Program-made: the position numbers and the translations under genes | Notes under the pieces: generated by a model | Seen by the model: the letters and a program-made list of their open reading frames with translations, nothing else | Databases searched by the model: none | What the model was told of the DNA's origin: nothing | Shown: positions 1 to 7,276 of the stretch, one piece after another | Position numbering within the stretch: the stretch's first letter is position 1 | How the letters are laid out: each line of letters opens with the position of its first letter | DNA from: Deltaproteobacteria bacterium | GTDB lineage: Bacteria; Myxococcota; Myxococcia; Myxococcales; 40CM-4-68-19 | NCBI GenBank assembly: GCA_005879505.1 | Contig: VBKQ01000019.1 | Location: 1 to 11,802, forward strand | DNA: 11,802 nt | Direction of reading: 5' to 3'

Positions 1-115
1 GATCATCGAGGGCAGGCCTTACAAGGCGAAGGACGAGCTGGTGGACAAGAAGATCATCCCCAAGGCGACGTACGCGAAGATCAAGGACAAGGTCATCGCG
101 CACCAGGTGAAGTGA
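1..115 (+). CDS. C-terminal end of a probable helix-hairpin-helix (ComEA-like) protein, partial
   Basis: The gene enters from the left edge; the readable frame starts at base 2 and gives 37 residues before a TGA at 113-115. The residues are lysine-rich and contain the pattern GRPYKAKDELVDKKIIP followed by ATYAKIKDKVIA. From memory this resembles the end of small secreted or periplasmic helix-hairpin-helix proteins, where a second hairpin ends in a 'LV-KKIIP-ATY-KIKD-I-A' type tail. Such domains bind DNA non-specifically, but no function can be assigned from this fragment. The stop overlaps the GTG start of the next gene by 4 bases (GTGA), which suggests translational coupling. The start, any signal peptide and the first hairpin lie outside the window. 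Confidence 0.6.
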   Translation, partial: IIEGRPYKAKDELVDKKIIPKATYAKIKDKVIAHQVK

Positions 116-618
116 CTGGAATCTTCGGCGAGCTGCGTCGGCGCGGCGTGTTCGGCGCGCTGACCGCATATGGAGTGGCGGCCGCGGGCGCGCTGCAGCT
201 CGCCGACATCATCGTGCACAACCTCGATCTGCCGGCCTGGACGTTGCGGGTGCTGATCTGGGCCGCGGCCGCGGGGTTCGTCGTCACCGCCCTGGTATCC
301 TGGTCGTATGATCTGACGCGACACGGGTTCGTCCGCACGCAGGGACCGGCGGACCGCTCCCCGCAAACTCCAAGGCGGCCTACGCTTTCCACGCCCCAGC
401 CGCCGCCGGTGCCGAGCGAGCTGGCGGCGGGAACCGTGCTCGCCGGCCGGTATCGCATCGAGCGGGAGCTGGGGAAGGGTGGAATGGGCCGCGTGCTCGT
501 CGTGCACGCGCCCGACGACGCGCCTCTCGCCCGCCGCCAGCTGCTCCAGGCGGCGAACGAGGACTGCGACCAGGCGGAATTCGCGCGGGAGGAGCTGCAG
601 GCGCTTCAGAGCCGGTGA
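112..618 (+). CDS. Small two-helix membrane protein ending in a truncated Ser/Thr kinase N-lobe
   Basis: 168 residues from a GTG start that overlaps the upstream stop. Residues 8-75 hold two hydrophobic segments (about 15-36 and 43-64) and a tail around WSYDLTRHGF. This matches the membrane module found at the N terminus of many TPR, cyclase and signalling proteins ('RR-VF--A-AY-V-----Q-AD' then 'W-YDLT--G'). A proline-rich linker (about 78-104) leads to a kinase start: GRYRIERELGKGGMGRV has the glycine loop G121-x-G123-x-x-G126-x-V128. After it, LARRQLL (139-145) sits where the 'A-K' strand should be, with Arg142 in place of the ATP-anchoring Lys. EFAREELQAL (156-165) looks like helix C. There the protein stops: the catalytic HRD, DFG and C-lobe are all missing. 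The last 13 bases overlap the 3' end of convergent pyk. It is probably a decayed or truncated kinase gene without kinase activity; expression as a small membrane protein is possible. Confidence 0.6.
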   Translation: MTGIFGELRRRGVFGALTAYGVAAAGALQLADIIVHNLDLPAWTLRVLIWAAAAGFVVTALVSWSYDLTRHGFVRTQGPADRSPQTPRRPTLSTPQPPPVPSELAAGTVLAGRYRIERELGKGGMGRVLVVHAPDDAPLARRQLLQAANEDCDQAEFAREELQALQSR

Positions 619-2015
619 ATCTGCATCATCGAGGCCCCGAACGTAGGCCGGTTCGGCGGTACGGCGCTGGCGATCACGATGGCCTCGCCGCGCATCGCCT
701 CGCCGGCCCCCACCAGCGTCTGCGCGATGGTGCTGATCATCTCGTCCGTGGTCTCGAATGGCTTGCGCACCCGGCGCGCCGTGACGCCCCAGTAGAGCGC
801 CATCCGCCGCCAGGAGACTTCGCTGGCGGTGAACGCGACGATCCGGGCCTGCGGCCGGTATTCGGCGATCTGCCGCGCGGTCTCCCCGGTGCGGGTGTAC
901 ACGCAGATGGTCCCGATGCCGAGCTGCTGCGCCGCCGCCGCACAGGCGCGGGCGACTGCGGTGGCGAAGGTGCTCTCGCCGCGATCGAGGCTCGGGTCGG
1001 GCAGGGCCTGGTAACGCGCGCTCCGTTCCACTTCCTCGACGATCGCAGCCATCGTCTTCACCGCTTCCACCGGATGGGCGCCGGTGGCCGTCTCCGCGGA
1101 GAGCATGACGGAGTCGGCGCCATCCAGCACCGCGTTGGCCACGTCGCTCACTTCCGCGCGCGTCGGTTGGGGAGAGACGATCATGCTCTCCAGCATCTGC
1201 GTGGCCACGATGGCGATCTTGCCGTAGTGATTCGTCCGCTCGATGGCGGTCTTCTGGATCAGCGGCACGCGCTCGAGCGGCATCTCCACGCCGAGATCGC
1301 CGCGCGCGATCATCACCCCCTCAGCCAGCTGCGCGATCTCGTCCACCCGATCGACCGCCTGCGGCTTCTCCAGCTTCGCGATGATGGGAGTGGTGGGGGC
1401 GTATCGCTTGATCAGGCGGAGGTCGTCGGCGCTGCGCACGAAGCTGAGCGCGACGTAGTCGACCTCGTGCTCCAGACCGAACTTGAGGTCCTCGATGTCC
1501 TTGGGCGTCAGCGCCGGGATCGACACCGGAGTGCCGGGCAGGTTGATGCCTTTGTGGTCGGAGATCGTCCCGCCCACCTTGATGCGGCAGCGGACGTCTT
1601 TTCCCTCGACGGCGATCACTTCCAGCTTGATGGCGCCGTCATTGATCAGCACCGGGTCGCCAATCGAGACGTCGTCGGGGAGGCCCTCGTACGAGCAGGA
1701 GAACCGCTGGGCGTTGCCGAGCACCGCGGGATCGACGGTGATGGTGACTTCCGCGCCCGCCTCGAGCTGCGCCTTTCCGCCTTCGAGCTTCCCGACGCGG
1801 ATCTTGGGCCCCTGCAGATCCAGGAGCAGCGCCACCGGGCGGCCGGCGTTGTCCGCGGCCTTTCGCACGTTTCCGAGGGCGCGGAGGTGATCCTCGTGGG
1901 TGCCGTGCGAGAAATTGAGCCGCGCGACGTCCATTCCCGCCTCGACCAGCCTGCTCAGCACCGGCTCCTCACGGCAAGCCGGGCCCATGGTGCAGATGAT
2001 CTTGGCCTTGCGCAT
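606..2015 (-). CDS. pyk: Pyruvate kinase
   Basis: 469 residues, full length for bacterial pyruvate kinase; it converts phosphoenolpyruvate and ADP to pyruvate and ATP in the cytoplasm. Visible family motifs, in order: KIICTMGPA near the start, ARLNFSHG (31-38, PEP/ATP site), LDLQGPKIRVG (66-75), the B-domain (about 75-170), IIAKLEKP (211-218, with the catalytic Lys214 and metal ligand Glu216), VMIARGDLGVE (234-244, metal ligand Asp240), VATQMLESM (270-278) and PTRAEVSDVANAVLDG (284-299). The C-terminal domain, from about 345, has the YTRTGETAR and FTAS patterns and ends near IHRL. The ATG at 2013-2015 begins MRKAKIICT, the normal family start. It is the last gene of a minus-strand run behind the DUF151 gene (60-base gap). 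It converges on, and overlaps by 13 bases, the truncated kinase gene. Confidence 0.97.
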   Translation of the reverse strand: MRKAKIICTMGPACREEPVLSRLVEAGMDVARLNFSHGTHEDHLRALGNVRKAADNAGRPVALLLDLQGPKIRVGKLEGGKAQLEAGAEVTITVDPAVLGNAQRFSCSYEGLPDDVSIGDPVLINDGAIKLEVIAVEGKDVRCRIKVGGTISDHKGINLPGTPVSIPALTPKDIEDLKFGLEHEVDYVALSFVRSADDLRLIKRYAPTTPIIAKLEKPQAVDRVDEIAQLAEGVMIARGDLGVEMPLERVPLIQKTAIERTNHYGKIAIVATQMLESMIVSPQPTRAEVSDVANAVLDGADSVMLSAETATGAHPVEAVKTMAAIVEEVERSARYQALPDPSLDRGESTFATAVARACAAAAQQLGIGTICVYTRTGETARQIAEYRPQARIVAFTASEVSWRRMALYWGVTARRVRKPFETTDEMISTIAQTLVGAGEAMRGEAIVIASAVPPNRPTFGASMMQIHRL

Positions 2016-2034
2016 GCGTTGGACCGGAGCGTAG

Positions 2035-2051
2035 GGCGCAATAGCTGCGCC
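2035..2051 (-). other. Short GC-rich hairpin between DUF151 gene and pyk
   Basis: GGCGCA (2035-2040) and TGCGCC (2046-2051) form a perfect 6-bp stem around a 5-base loop, in the 60-base gap between the DUF151 stop and the pyk start on the minus strand. No run of U follows in the transcribed direction, so it is a poor intrinsic terminator. It could be a processing or attenuation structure in a shared mRNA. In GC-rich DNA a stem this short may be chance. Confidence 0.25.
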
Positions 2052-2075
2052 TGCAAGAGACGATTTCGCCGGCGA

Positions 2076-2621
2076 TCAGATGCCGAGGACGGGCGCCGGA
2101 TCGGTTTCGCCGTGCAACTTGCTCGCACTTGCGCCGCGCAGCTCGTCCGCGGTCACGCCGGCTTCCTCCAGAAGTCCGGGATCCGCGACGATCTGCGCGC
2201 CGGCCTGCAGCGCGAGGGAGAGCGCCTCCCCGGCGGAAGCCTCGATGAGCACCTCGCGGGCGCCGCTTCCGAGCGAGAGGTGGCCGCGGAAATCGTGCCG
2301 CGACCGCGCGCCGTCGATCGAGGCGCGCACGATCCTGCCGCCGAGTGATTCGATCGCCGCCATCCCGGGCCCTCGCGACCCTTGCAGCGCCGCCTCGATG
2401 GAGGCGGCTTCGGCGCGCGACACGGGGACGCCGAGCCGCCGCGCGCCGTTCTTCTCCGCCAGCACCAGGATCGGCTGACCGCCTGTCACGCGGACGATCT
2501 CTTCCGCGCGCATCTCCACCGGCAGGTCGCCGCCGGCGGGCCATGCGAGCTTGCAGATCGCTGCCGCCGCGCAAGCAGCGAACACGAGCGCAACGAATGC
2601 CGGCCTGGGTTCCGTGTTCAT
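2076..2621 (-). CDS. BFN (bifunctional nuclease, DUF151) domain protein with N-terminal membrane anchor or signal
   Basis: 181 residues from the ATG at 2619-2621, which is preceded by GAGGGG at suitable spacing. An upstream in-frame extension would read arginine-rich antisense of the zinc-ribbon gene, so it is rejected. Residues 9-25 (FVALVFAACAAAAICKL) are hydrophobic, giving a signal or anchor. The rest fits the DUF151 fold: 'EEIVRVTGGQPILVLAEKNGARRLGVPVSRAEAASIEAALQG' (read in pieces), then AIESLGGRIVRASI, 'FRGHLSLGSGAREVLIEASAGEALSLALQAGAQIVAD' (read in pieces), and a helical end 'EEAGVTADELRG'. The family was named for nuclease activity in plant BFN1; its bacterial role is poorly defined and I infer none here. 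It is sandwiched between the zinc-ribbon gene and pyk, probably in one transcript. Confidence 0.8.
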   Translation of the reverse strand: MNTEPRPAFVALVFAACAAAAICKLAWPAGGDLPVEMRAEEIVRVTGGQPILVLAEKNGARRLGVPVSRAEAASIEAALQGSRGPGMAAIESLGGRIVRASIDGARSRHDFRGHLSLGSGAREVLIEASAGEALSLALQAGAQIVADPGLLEEAGVTADELRGASASKLHGETDPAPVLGI

Positions 2622-2694
2622 GCGCCCCTCAGCTTGACAAGGTAGCGAACGGCGGCGCGGAGGGAAGTGGCAGGGCAGCCGGGCGGCCGGCGGG

Positions 2695-3033
2695 TTACTC
2701 CAACTCGGCCACCTCTTCCTCCTCCTCGTCTTCGCCTTCCTCGTCCTCGCTGTCTTCCTCGTCGAGGAGGGCGGCCTTGCGGGAGACCGCCGGCGCCTCG
2801 TCATAGGGAGGCGGCATGTCCTCGCTGTTTACTTCGACGCTGGCGCTGAACTTCCGGCGCAGCGGTGCCAGGGCGGCGAACACCTCTTCGAGCCCGCTCA
2901 CGACCGCTTCCACCTGCTCGTCCGGCGCGCGGGTGCCGCACCCCGGGCAGCGGAGCACGGGGTCGCTCTGGATGTCCGAGACGTCCATGGAGAAGGACTC
3001 CTCGCACTTCTGGCACTGGAATTCGAGCTGCAT
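2695..3033 (-). CDS. Small zinc-ribbon protein with strongly acidic C-terminal tail
   Basis: 112 residues. The N-terminal half is a zinc ribbon: C7-x2-C10 (FQCQKCEESF) and C29-x2-C32 (LRCPGCG), resembling the small regulatory-protein (FmdB-like or MJ0042-like) ribbons that start 'M-LEF-C--C'. Residues 41-67 are helical with a hydrophobic repeat. Residues 91-112 form a tail in which 17 of 22 residues are Asp or Glu. The ATG at 3031-3033 follows GGGAGG at good spacing. It is the first gene of the minus-strand run toward pyk; the next gene starts 73 bases downstream. Its function is unknown; a nucleic-acid or protein-binding adaptor would fit the ribbon, but that is inference. Confidence 0.8.
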   Translation of the reverse strand: MQLEFQCQKCEESFSMDVSDIQSDPVLRCPGCGTRAPDEQVEAVVSGLEEVFAALAPLRRKFSASVEVNSEDMPPPYDEAPAVSRKAALLDEEDSEDEEGEDEEEEEVAELE

Positions 3034-3056
3034 GACCGCGGCCTCCCGACCGGCCC

Positions 3057-3084
3057 AGCATAGTCATGGCTTTCCGCCGTGGAA
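3057..3084 (-). promoter_or_regulatory. Possible promoter for the zinc-ribbon/DUF151/pyk run
   Basis: On the minus strand a -10-like TATGCT (3057-3062) lies 16 bases downstream of a weak -35-like TTCCAC (3079-3084). It would start a transcript with a leader of about 15-20 bases before the GGGAGG site and the ATG at 3033. The -35 match is poor, so this is tentative. The same 168-base gap must also hold the divergent icd promoter. A TTGACC at 3116-3121 is visible on the plus strand, but I see no good -10 at normal spacing. Confidence 0.25.
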
Positions 3085-3201
3085 GGGGGGCATGAAGATT
3101 TCCAGGCGGCTGTCATTGACCCGACGTTCGGCGCGCGGGCCGACCCTGTACGCGCGGTTTCGGCGGCGCTATGTTCCGCGCCCCCTTAGAGGAGCCGATC
3201 G

Positions 3202-4530
<1,329 letters not shown>

Positions 4531-4600
4531 GCACAGTTGCGGCCCCTTCGCAGGTGGAGTAGGTAGCGCCCGCCTCTACAACGCCCCGCGGAGAATGCTC

Positions 4601-5542
4601 ATGGCTCGCAGGAAGATCGCCCTCATCGGCGCAGGTCAGATCGGCGGCAACCTCGCACTGCTCGCGGCCCAGAAAGAGCTCGGCGACGTGGTCCTCTTCG
4701 ACGTGGTGGAGGGGGTGCCGCAAGGGAAGGCGCTCGACATCATGCAGTCGCGGGCGGTCGACGGGTACGACGCGCGGATCATCGGCACCAACAAGTACGA
4801 CGAGGTGGCCGGCGCGGACGTGGTGATCGTCACGGCGGGCGTCCCGCGCAAGCCGGGGATGAGCCGCGAGGACCTGCTCGGGATCAACATCAAGATCATG
4901 CGGGACGTGGCCACCAACGTGAAGGAGAAGTGCGCGAAGGCGTTCGTGATCGTGATCTCGAATCCGCTCGATGCGATGGTCTATGCGATGAAGCAGATCA
5001 CCGGCTTTCCGAAAGAGAGAGTGGTCGGCATGGCCGGAGTGCTCGACAGCTCGCGCTTCCGCCTCTTCGTCGCCGAGGAGCTGAACGTCTCCATCCAGGA
5101 CGTGCAAGCGCTGGTGCTCGGCGGCCATGGCGACGACATGGTCCCGCTCACCCGGTTGTGCTCGGTCGCGGGGATCCCGCTGGAGAAGCTGATCCCCAAG
5201 CAGCGGCTAGACGCCATCGTCGATCGCACCCGCAAGGGCGGCGGCGAGATCGTCGCCCTCCTCAAGACGGGCTCCGCGTTCTATGCGCCGGCGACGAGCG
5301 CCATCGCCATGGCCGAGAGCTACCTCCGCGACAAGAAGCGCGTCCTTCCCTGCGCCGCGCTGCTGGAAGGCGAGTACGGAATCAATGGCTACTACATGGG
5401 TGTCCCCGTCACCATCGGGGAGAAGGGGATCGAGAAGATCCACGAGGTCGAGTTGAGCGCCGAGGAGAAGGCGATGTTCGAGCGCTCCTTCCAGTCCGTG
5501 AAGAAGACCGTCGACGAGATCAAGCCGCAAGTCACCGCCTGA
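4601..5542 (+). CDS. mdh: Malate dehydrogenase (LDH-like type)
   Basis: 313 residues; NAD-dependent interconversion of malate and oxaloacetate. Visible features: the nucleotide loop GAGQIGG (10-16); Asp34 at the end of the second strand (VVLFDVVEG), which favours NAD; and the mobile substrate loop VPRKPGMSRED with Arg83 and Arg89. An Arg at position 83, where lactate dehydrogenases have Gln, marks malate specificity. Also present are ISNPLD with Asn121, DSSRFR with Arg152 and GGHGDDMVPL with the catalytic His176. Two ATGs are possible (4595 and 4601). GGAGA at 4589-4593 touches the first but is well spaced from the second, so MARRKIALIG is preferred. It lies 70 bases after icd and catalyses another TCA step. 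Confidence 0.96.
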   Translation: MARRKIALIGAGQIGGNLALLAAQKELGDVVLFDVVEGVPQGKALDIMQSRAVDGYDARIIGTNKYDEVAGADVVIVTAGVPRKPGMSREDLLGINIKIMRDVATNVKEKCAKAFVIVISNPLDAMVYAMKQITGFPKERVVGMAGVLDSSRFRLFVAEELNVSIQDVQALVLGGHGDDMVPLTRLCSVAGIPLEKLIPKQRLDAIVDRTRKGGGEIVALLKTGSAFYAPATSAIAMAESYLRDKKRVLPCAALLEGEYGINGYYMGVPVTIGEKGIEKIHEVELSAEEKAMFERSFQSVKKTVDEIKPQVTA

Positions 5543-5559
5543 CATCGTCTGAGGATCTC

Positions 5560-5573
5560 TCCCCCTGGGGGGA
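5560..5573 (+). other. C-run/G-run hairpin after mdh
   Basis: TCCCC (5560-5564) and GGGGA (5569-5573) pair around a CTGG loop, 18 bases after the mdh stop and before the next gene. The stem is short and is followed by GC-rich sequence without a T-run, so it is not a standard intrinsic terminator. It could slow transcription or be chance. Confidence 0.2.
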
Positions 5574-5626
5574 CGGCGGTTGCGGATTTGCTGTCGCCGC
5601 GCGGCTGCCGTCGCTACCTTTGGAAG

Positions 5627-6301
5627 GTGGCACAGGCCGAGCTCCTCGAGCGCGGCGAGCTGTACTTCCTCTACATGCCGCGGGTCCGCCCGGGCAATGC
5701 GCTGCCTCTTGCCCTCGACGATGGGTTGATCCGGCTGCGGGATGTGCAGCGCCTGTACATCGTCCTGCGCCCGGAGCGGAGGTCCGCATACAGGCGGCTC
5801 CTCGTCGGCCGCAAGCGGATGCCGGATCCGCAGCGAAGGCAGCGGTTCTGGGTAGAGATCGAGCGGGTGGAACGGAGCGCCGCGGCGATCCTTCAAGATC
5901 TCCATCGGTTCGAGTACGAGACGAAGACCCGCGGACGGCGCGTACAACCGGCGGCGAAGTCAGCCGGTGAAGGCGTCTACGCGCTGCTGCGGCACGAAAG
6001 CCACGCCCATTTGACCTACCGCCTGACGGACCCCGCATCGCCTGGCCAGGTGCAGCGCGCGCTCGGGATTCTTTCCCGGGCGAGCTACATCGCGGCTGCC
6101 TTCAATCCGGAGGCGCCGCCACGGCTCGGCCGGCGGCCGCCGGACGTCGCCACGCCGCCATCGTTGCTGCGCGAGAAATTCGGCGACAAGAGGTTCGCGC
6201 CGCTCGATCCCGATCTCCTCGACGTCGAGGGTCTCGAGCTGGTGCTCATCGGCACGCCGGGCACCGCCGAGGAGGAGACCGGGATCGAGCCGTGGCACTG
6301 A
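5627..6301 (+). CDS. Conserved-looking protein of unknown function
   Basis: 224 residues from the GTG at 5627; a GGAAG lies directly before it, and the first residues VAQAELLERGELYFLYMPRV look like a natural start. A TTG at 5588 would add 13 residues. The protein is soluble and has no signal peptide or membrane helix. Notable stretches are RGELYFLYMPRV (9-20), VQRLYIVLRPE (40-50), LLVGRKRMPD (58-67), RFWVEI (73-78), FEYETKTRG (95-103), SAGEGVYALLRHESHAHLTY (112-131) and LDVEGLELVLIG (198-209). I recall a family of hypothetical proteins with the 'YETKTRG---QPA-R-AGEGVYA--RH--H-HL-Y-L' core, but no known activity. The two conserved-looking histidines (H123, H126, with H128 nearby) might be functional. 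It follows mdh by 84 bases and ends 1 base before the convergent microprotein gene. Confidence 0.8.
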   Translation: MAQAELLERGELYFLYMPRVRPGNALPLALDDGLIRLRDVQRLYIVLRPERRSAYRRLLVGRKRMPDPQRRQRFWVEIERVERSAAAILQDLHRFEYETKTRGRRVQPAAKSAGEGVYALLRHESHAHLTYRLTDPASPGQVQRALGILSRASYIAAAFNPEAPPRLGRRPPDVATPPSLLREKFGDKRFAPLDPDLLDVEGLELVLIGTPGTAEEETGIEPWH

Positions 6302-6302
6302 T

Positions 6303-6494
6303 TCAGGCGGCCGGCCCTCCCAGCTGGCGCAACGTCAGCTCGGGTCCCGAGGTCCCGGCCCAAGGTGCGCTCGCCAGGGAACCGTTGTTGTCGAGCTGTG
6401 CGAAGAACCACAGCCAGAGGAGCGCCCAGAGCGCGATGACGGCGATTCCGATAGCAAAACCAGACCTCGTGGGGTGCAGCCGCAGGCGGAACAT
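6303..6494 (-). CDS. Single-helix membrane microprotein, divergent from the CGNR regulator
   Basis: 63 residues: a short positive N terminus (MFRLRLHPTR), one strong hydrophobic, tryptophan-rich helix at about 13-33, and a neutral, Gly/Ser/Pro-rich tail (34-63). By the positive-inside rule the N terminus should face the cytoplasm. The strongest support is its ribosome site: AGGAGGT four bases before the ATG at 6492-6494, the best match in the window. It also sits directly under an apparent promoter. It does not resemble SdhC, SdhD or any family I recognise. It is divergent from the regulator gene with 82 bases between the starts, so the pair is probably co-regulated. Function unknown. Confidence 0.65.
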   Translation of the reverse strand: MFRLRLHPTRSGFAIGIAVIALWALLWLWFFAQLDNNGSLASAPWAGTSGPELTLRQLGGPAA

Positions 6495-6513
6495 ATAACC
6501 TCCTAAACCTGAG

Positions 6514-6542
6514 TTGACAGTTATCTACGCTTTCGCTACTAA
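6514..6542 (+). promoter_or_regulatory. Promoter for the CGNR regulator (and possibly sdhAB)
   Basis: A perfect -35 TTGACA (6514-6519) is followed after 17 bases by TACTAA (6537-6542), a moderate -10. Transcription would start near 6549, leaving about a 28-base leader before the ATG at 6577. Confidence 0.5.
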
Positions 6543-6550
6543 CCTGTCAA
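6522..6550 (-). promoter_or_regulatory. Promoter for the membrane microprotein
   Basis: On the minus strand a perfect -35 TTGACA (6545-6550) is followed after 17 bases by TAGATA (6522-6527), a moderate -10. Transcription would start near 6515, about 20 bases before the start codon and just upstream of AGGAGGT. It overlaps the opposite promoter face to face, so the two should interfere with each other. Confidence 0.5.
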
Positions 6551-6576
6551 GTCTGTTTTGGAGGTTAGGCGAGGAA

Positions 6577-7221
6577 ATGCCAGGGGCTCGAGAGGACAGG
6601 CACAAGTTCGATTTCGACGGCGGGACCGTCTCGCTCGACTTCGTCAACACCGTCAGCGGGATGCGTGGCGGGAACGACCCGCGCGATCGGATTCTGACGT
6701 ACCCGGATCTGGTCTACTGGGCGGCGCAGATCGGGCTGATCGACAGCCGGCAGGCAGCGGACCTGTACGGCCGCGCCGAGCGGGAGCCCGGGCGCGCGGC
6801 CCAAGCGCATGTCGAAGCGATCCGGCGCCGTGAAGCGCTGCACGACGTCGTAGTTGCGGCCGTCGGAGAACGCCCCCCGCCGGCCACGGCGTTGGGGACG
6901 GTGAACGGATGGGTCGCCGAGGCGATGGCGAAGCGGCGGTTCCGCATGGCGGCCCCCGGCAAATTCGAGGCATCGCTCGAGGACGACGGCGACCTGCTCG
7001 CCTTCTTGCGGCCCGTGGCCCTCGATGCCGCCGAATTGCTCGAGGATGAAGTTTCGCAGGGGCTGGTCGGCGTTTGCGAGGAGCGCCTTGTCGGACGCTG
7101 CGCCTGGCTCTTTCTCGACACTTCGCGCAACCACAGCCGGCGGTTCTGCAACATGGACGAGTGCGGCAACCGCGCCAAGCAACGCCGCCACTACCAACGG
7201 CGAAAGCACTCGCAGCCTTGA
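6577..7221 (+). CDS. CGNR zinc-finger transcription regulator (ABATE domain)
   Basis: 214 residues from the ATG at 6577 (GAGG close upstream, GGAGG further up). A TTG at 6514 would place the start inside the promoter and is rejected. The N terminus, KFDFDGGTVSLDFVNTVSG (10-28), and the region after it, with PRDRILTYPDLVYWAAQIGLID, match the ABATE stress-response domain. The C terminus is the CGNR finger: C167, C175 (GRCAWLFLDTSRNHSRRF), then C191-N-M-D-E-C196-G-N-R199, followed by a basic end (KQRRHYQRRKHSQ) suited to DNA contact. All four zinc cysteines are present. These regulators are mostly uncharacterised, so the signal cannot be named. The gene diverges from the microprotein and lies 55 bases upstream of sdhA with no visible terminator. 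It may repress its own promoter and, through read-through, influence sdhAB. Confidence 0.9.
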   Translation: MPGAREDRHKFDFDGGTVSLDFVNTVSGMRGGNDPRDRILTYPDLVYWAAQIGLIDSRQAADLYGRAEREPGRAAQAHVEAIRRREALHDVVVAAVGERPPPATALGTVNGWVAEAMAKRRFRMAAPGKFEASLEDDGDLLAFLRPVALDAAELLEDEVSQGLVGVCEERLVGRCAWLFLDTSRNHSRRFCNMDECGNRAKQRRHYQRRKHSQP

Positions 7222-7276
7222 TTGCGGCGGGAACGCCTGTGCGCTATGTCGTCGCCGCGCAGGAGGCGTGAGGAGA

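Larger units (their letters stand above)
6496..6567. promoter_or_regulatory. Symmetrical operator-like region between microprotein and CGNR regulator genes
   Basis: This AT-rich patch in GC-rich DNA holds two nested inverted repeats with almost the same centre. The outer pair is TAACCTCC (6496-6503) and GGAGGTTA (6560-6567). The inner pair is TTGACAG (6514-6520) and CTGTCAA (6544-6550). The element AACCT also occurs in direct orientation at 6497, 6506 and 6541. The outer arms contain, or lie near, the ribosome sites of the two divergent genes; the inner arms contain the -35 boxes. A dimeric regulator binding the inner arms would block both promoters. The adjacent CGNR protein is the natural candidate; that assignment is inference. 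Confidence 0.5.

Noticed and set aside
615..2348. Long open frame of 577 codons on the plus strand
   Set aside because: It is antisense to pyk, its translation is His/Arg/Asp-rich with no family motifs, and pyk is certain. Long antisense frames are expected in GC-rich genes.
5560..5573. C/G hairpin after mdh as a rho-independent terminator
   Set aside because: Five-bp stem and no T-run after it; kept only as a low-confidence structure.
4930..5970. Plus-strand frame of 346 codons across mdh and the following gene
   Set aside because: Out of frame with both real genes; arginine-rich and without motifs.
7222..7276. Gap between the CGNR gene and sdhA as a possible sdhC remnant (one frame reads AALIAAGTPVRYVVAAQEA)
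   Set aside because: About 20 residues with no heme-ligand or helix pattern typical of SdhC; too short to support the idea.
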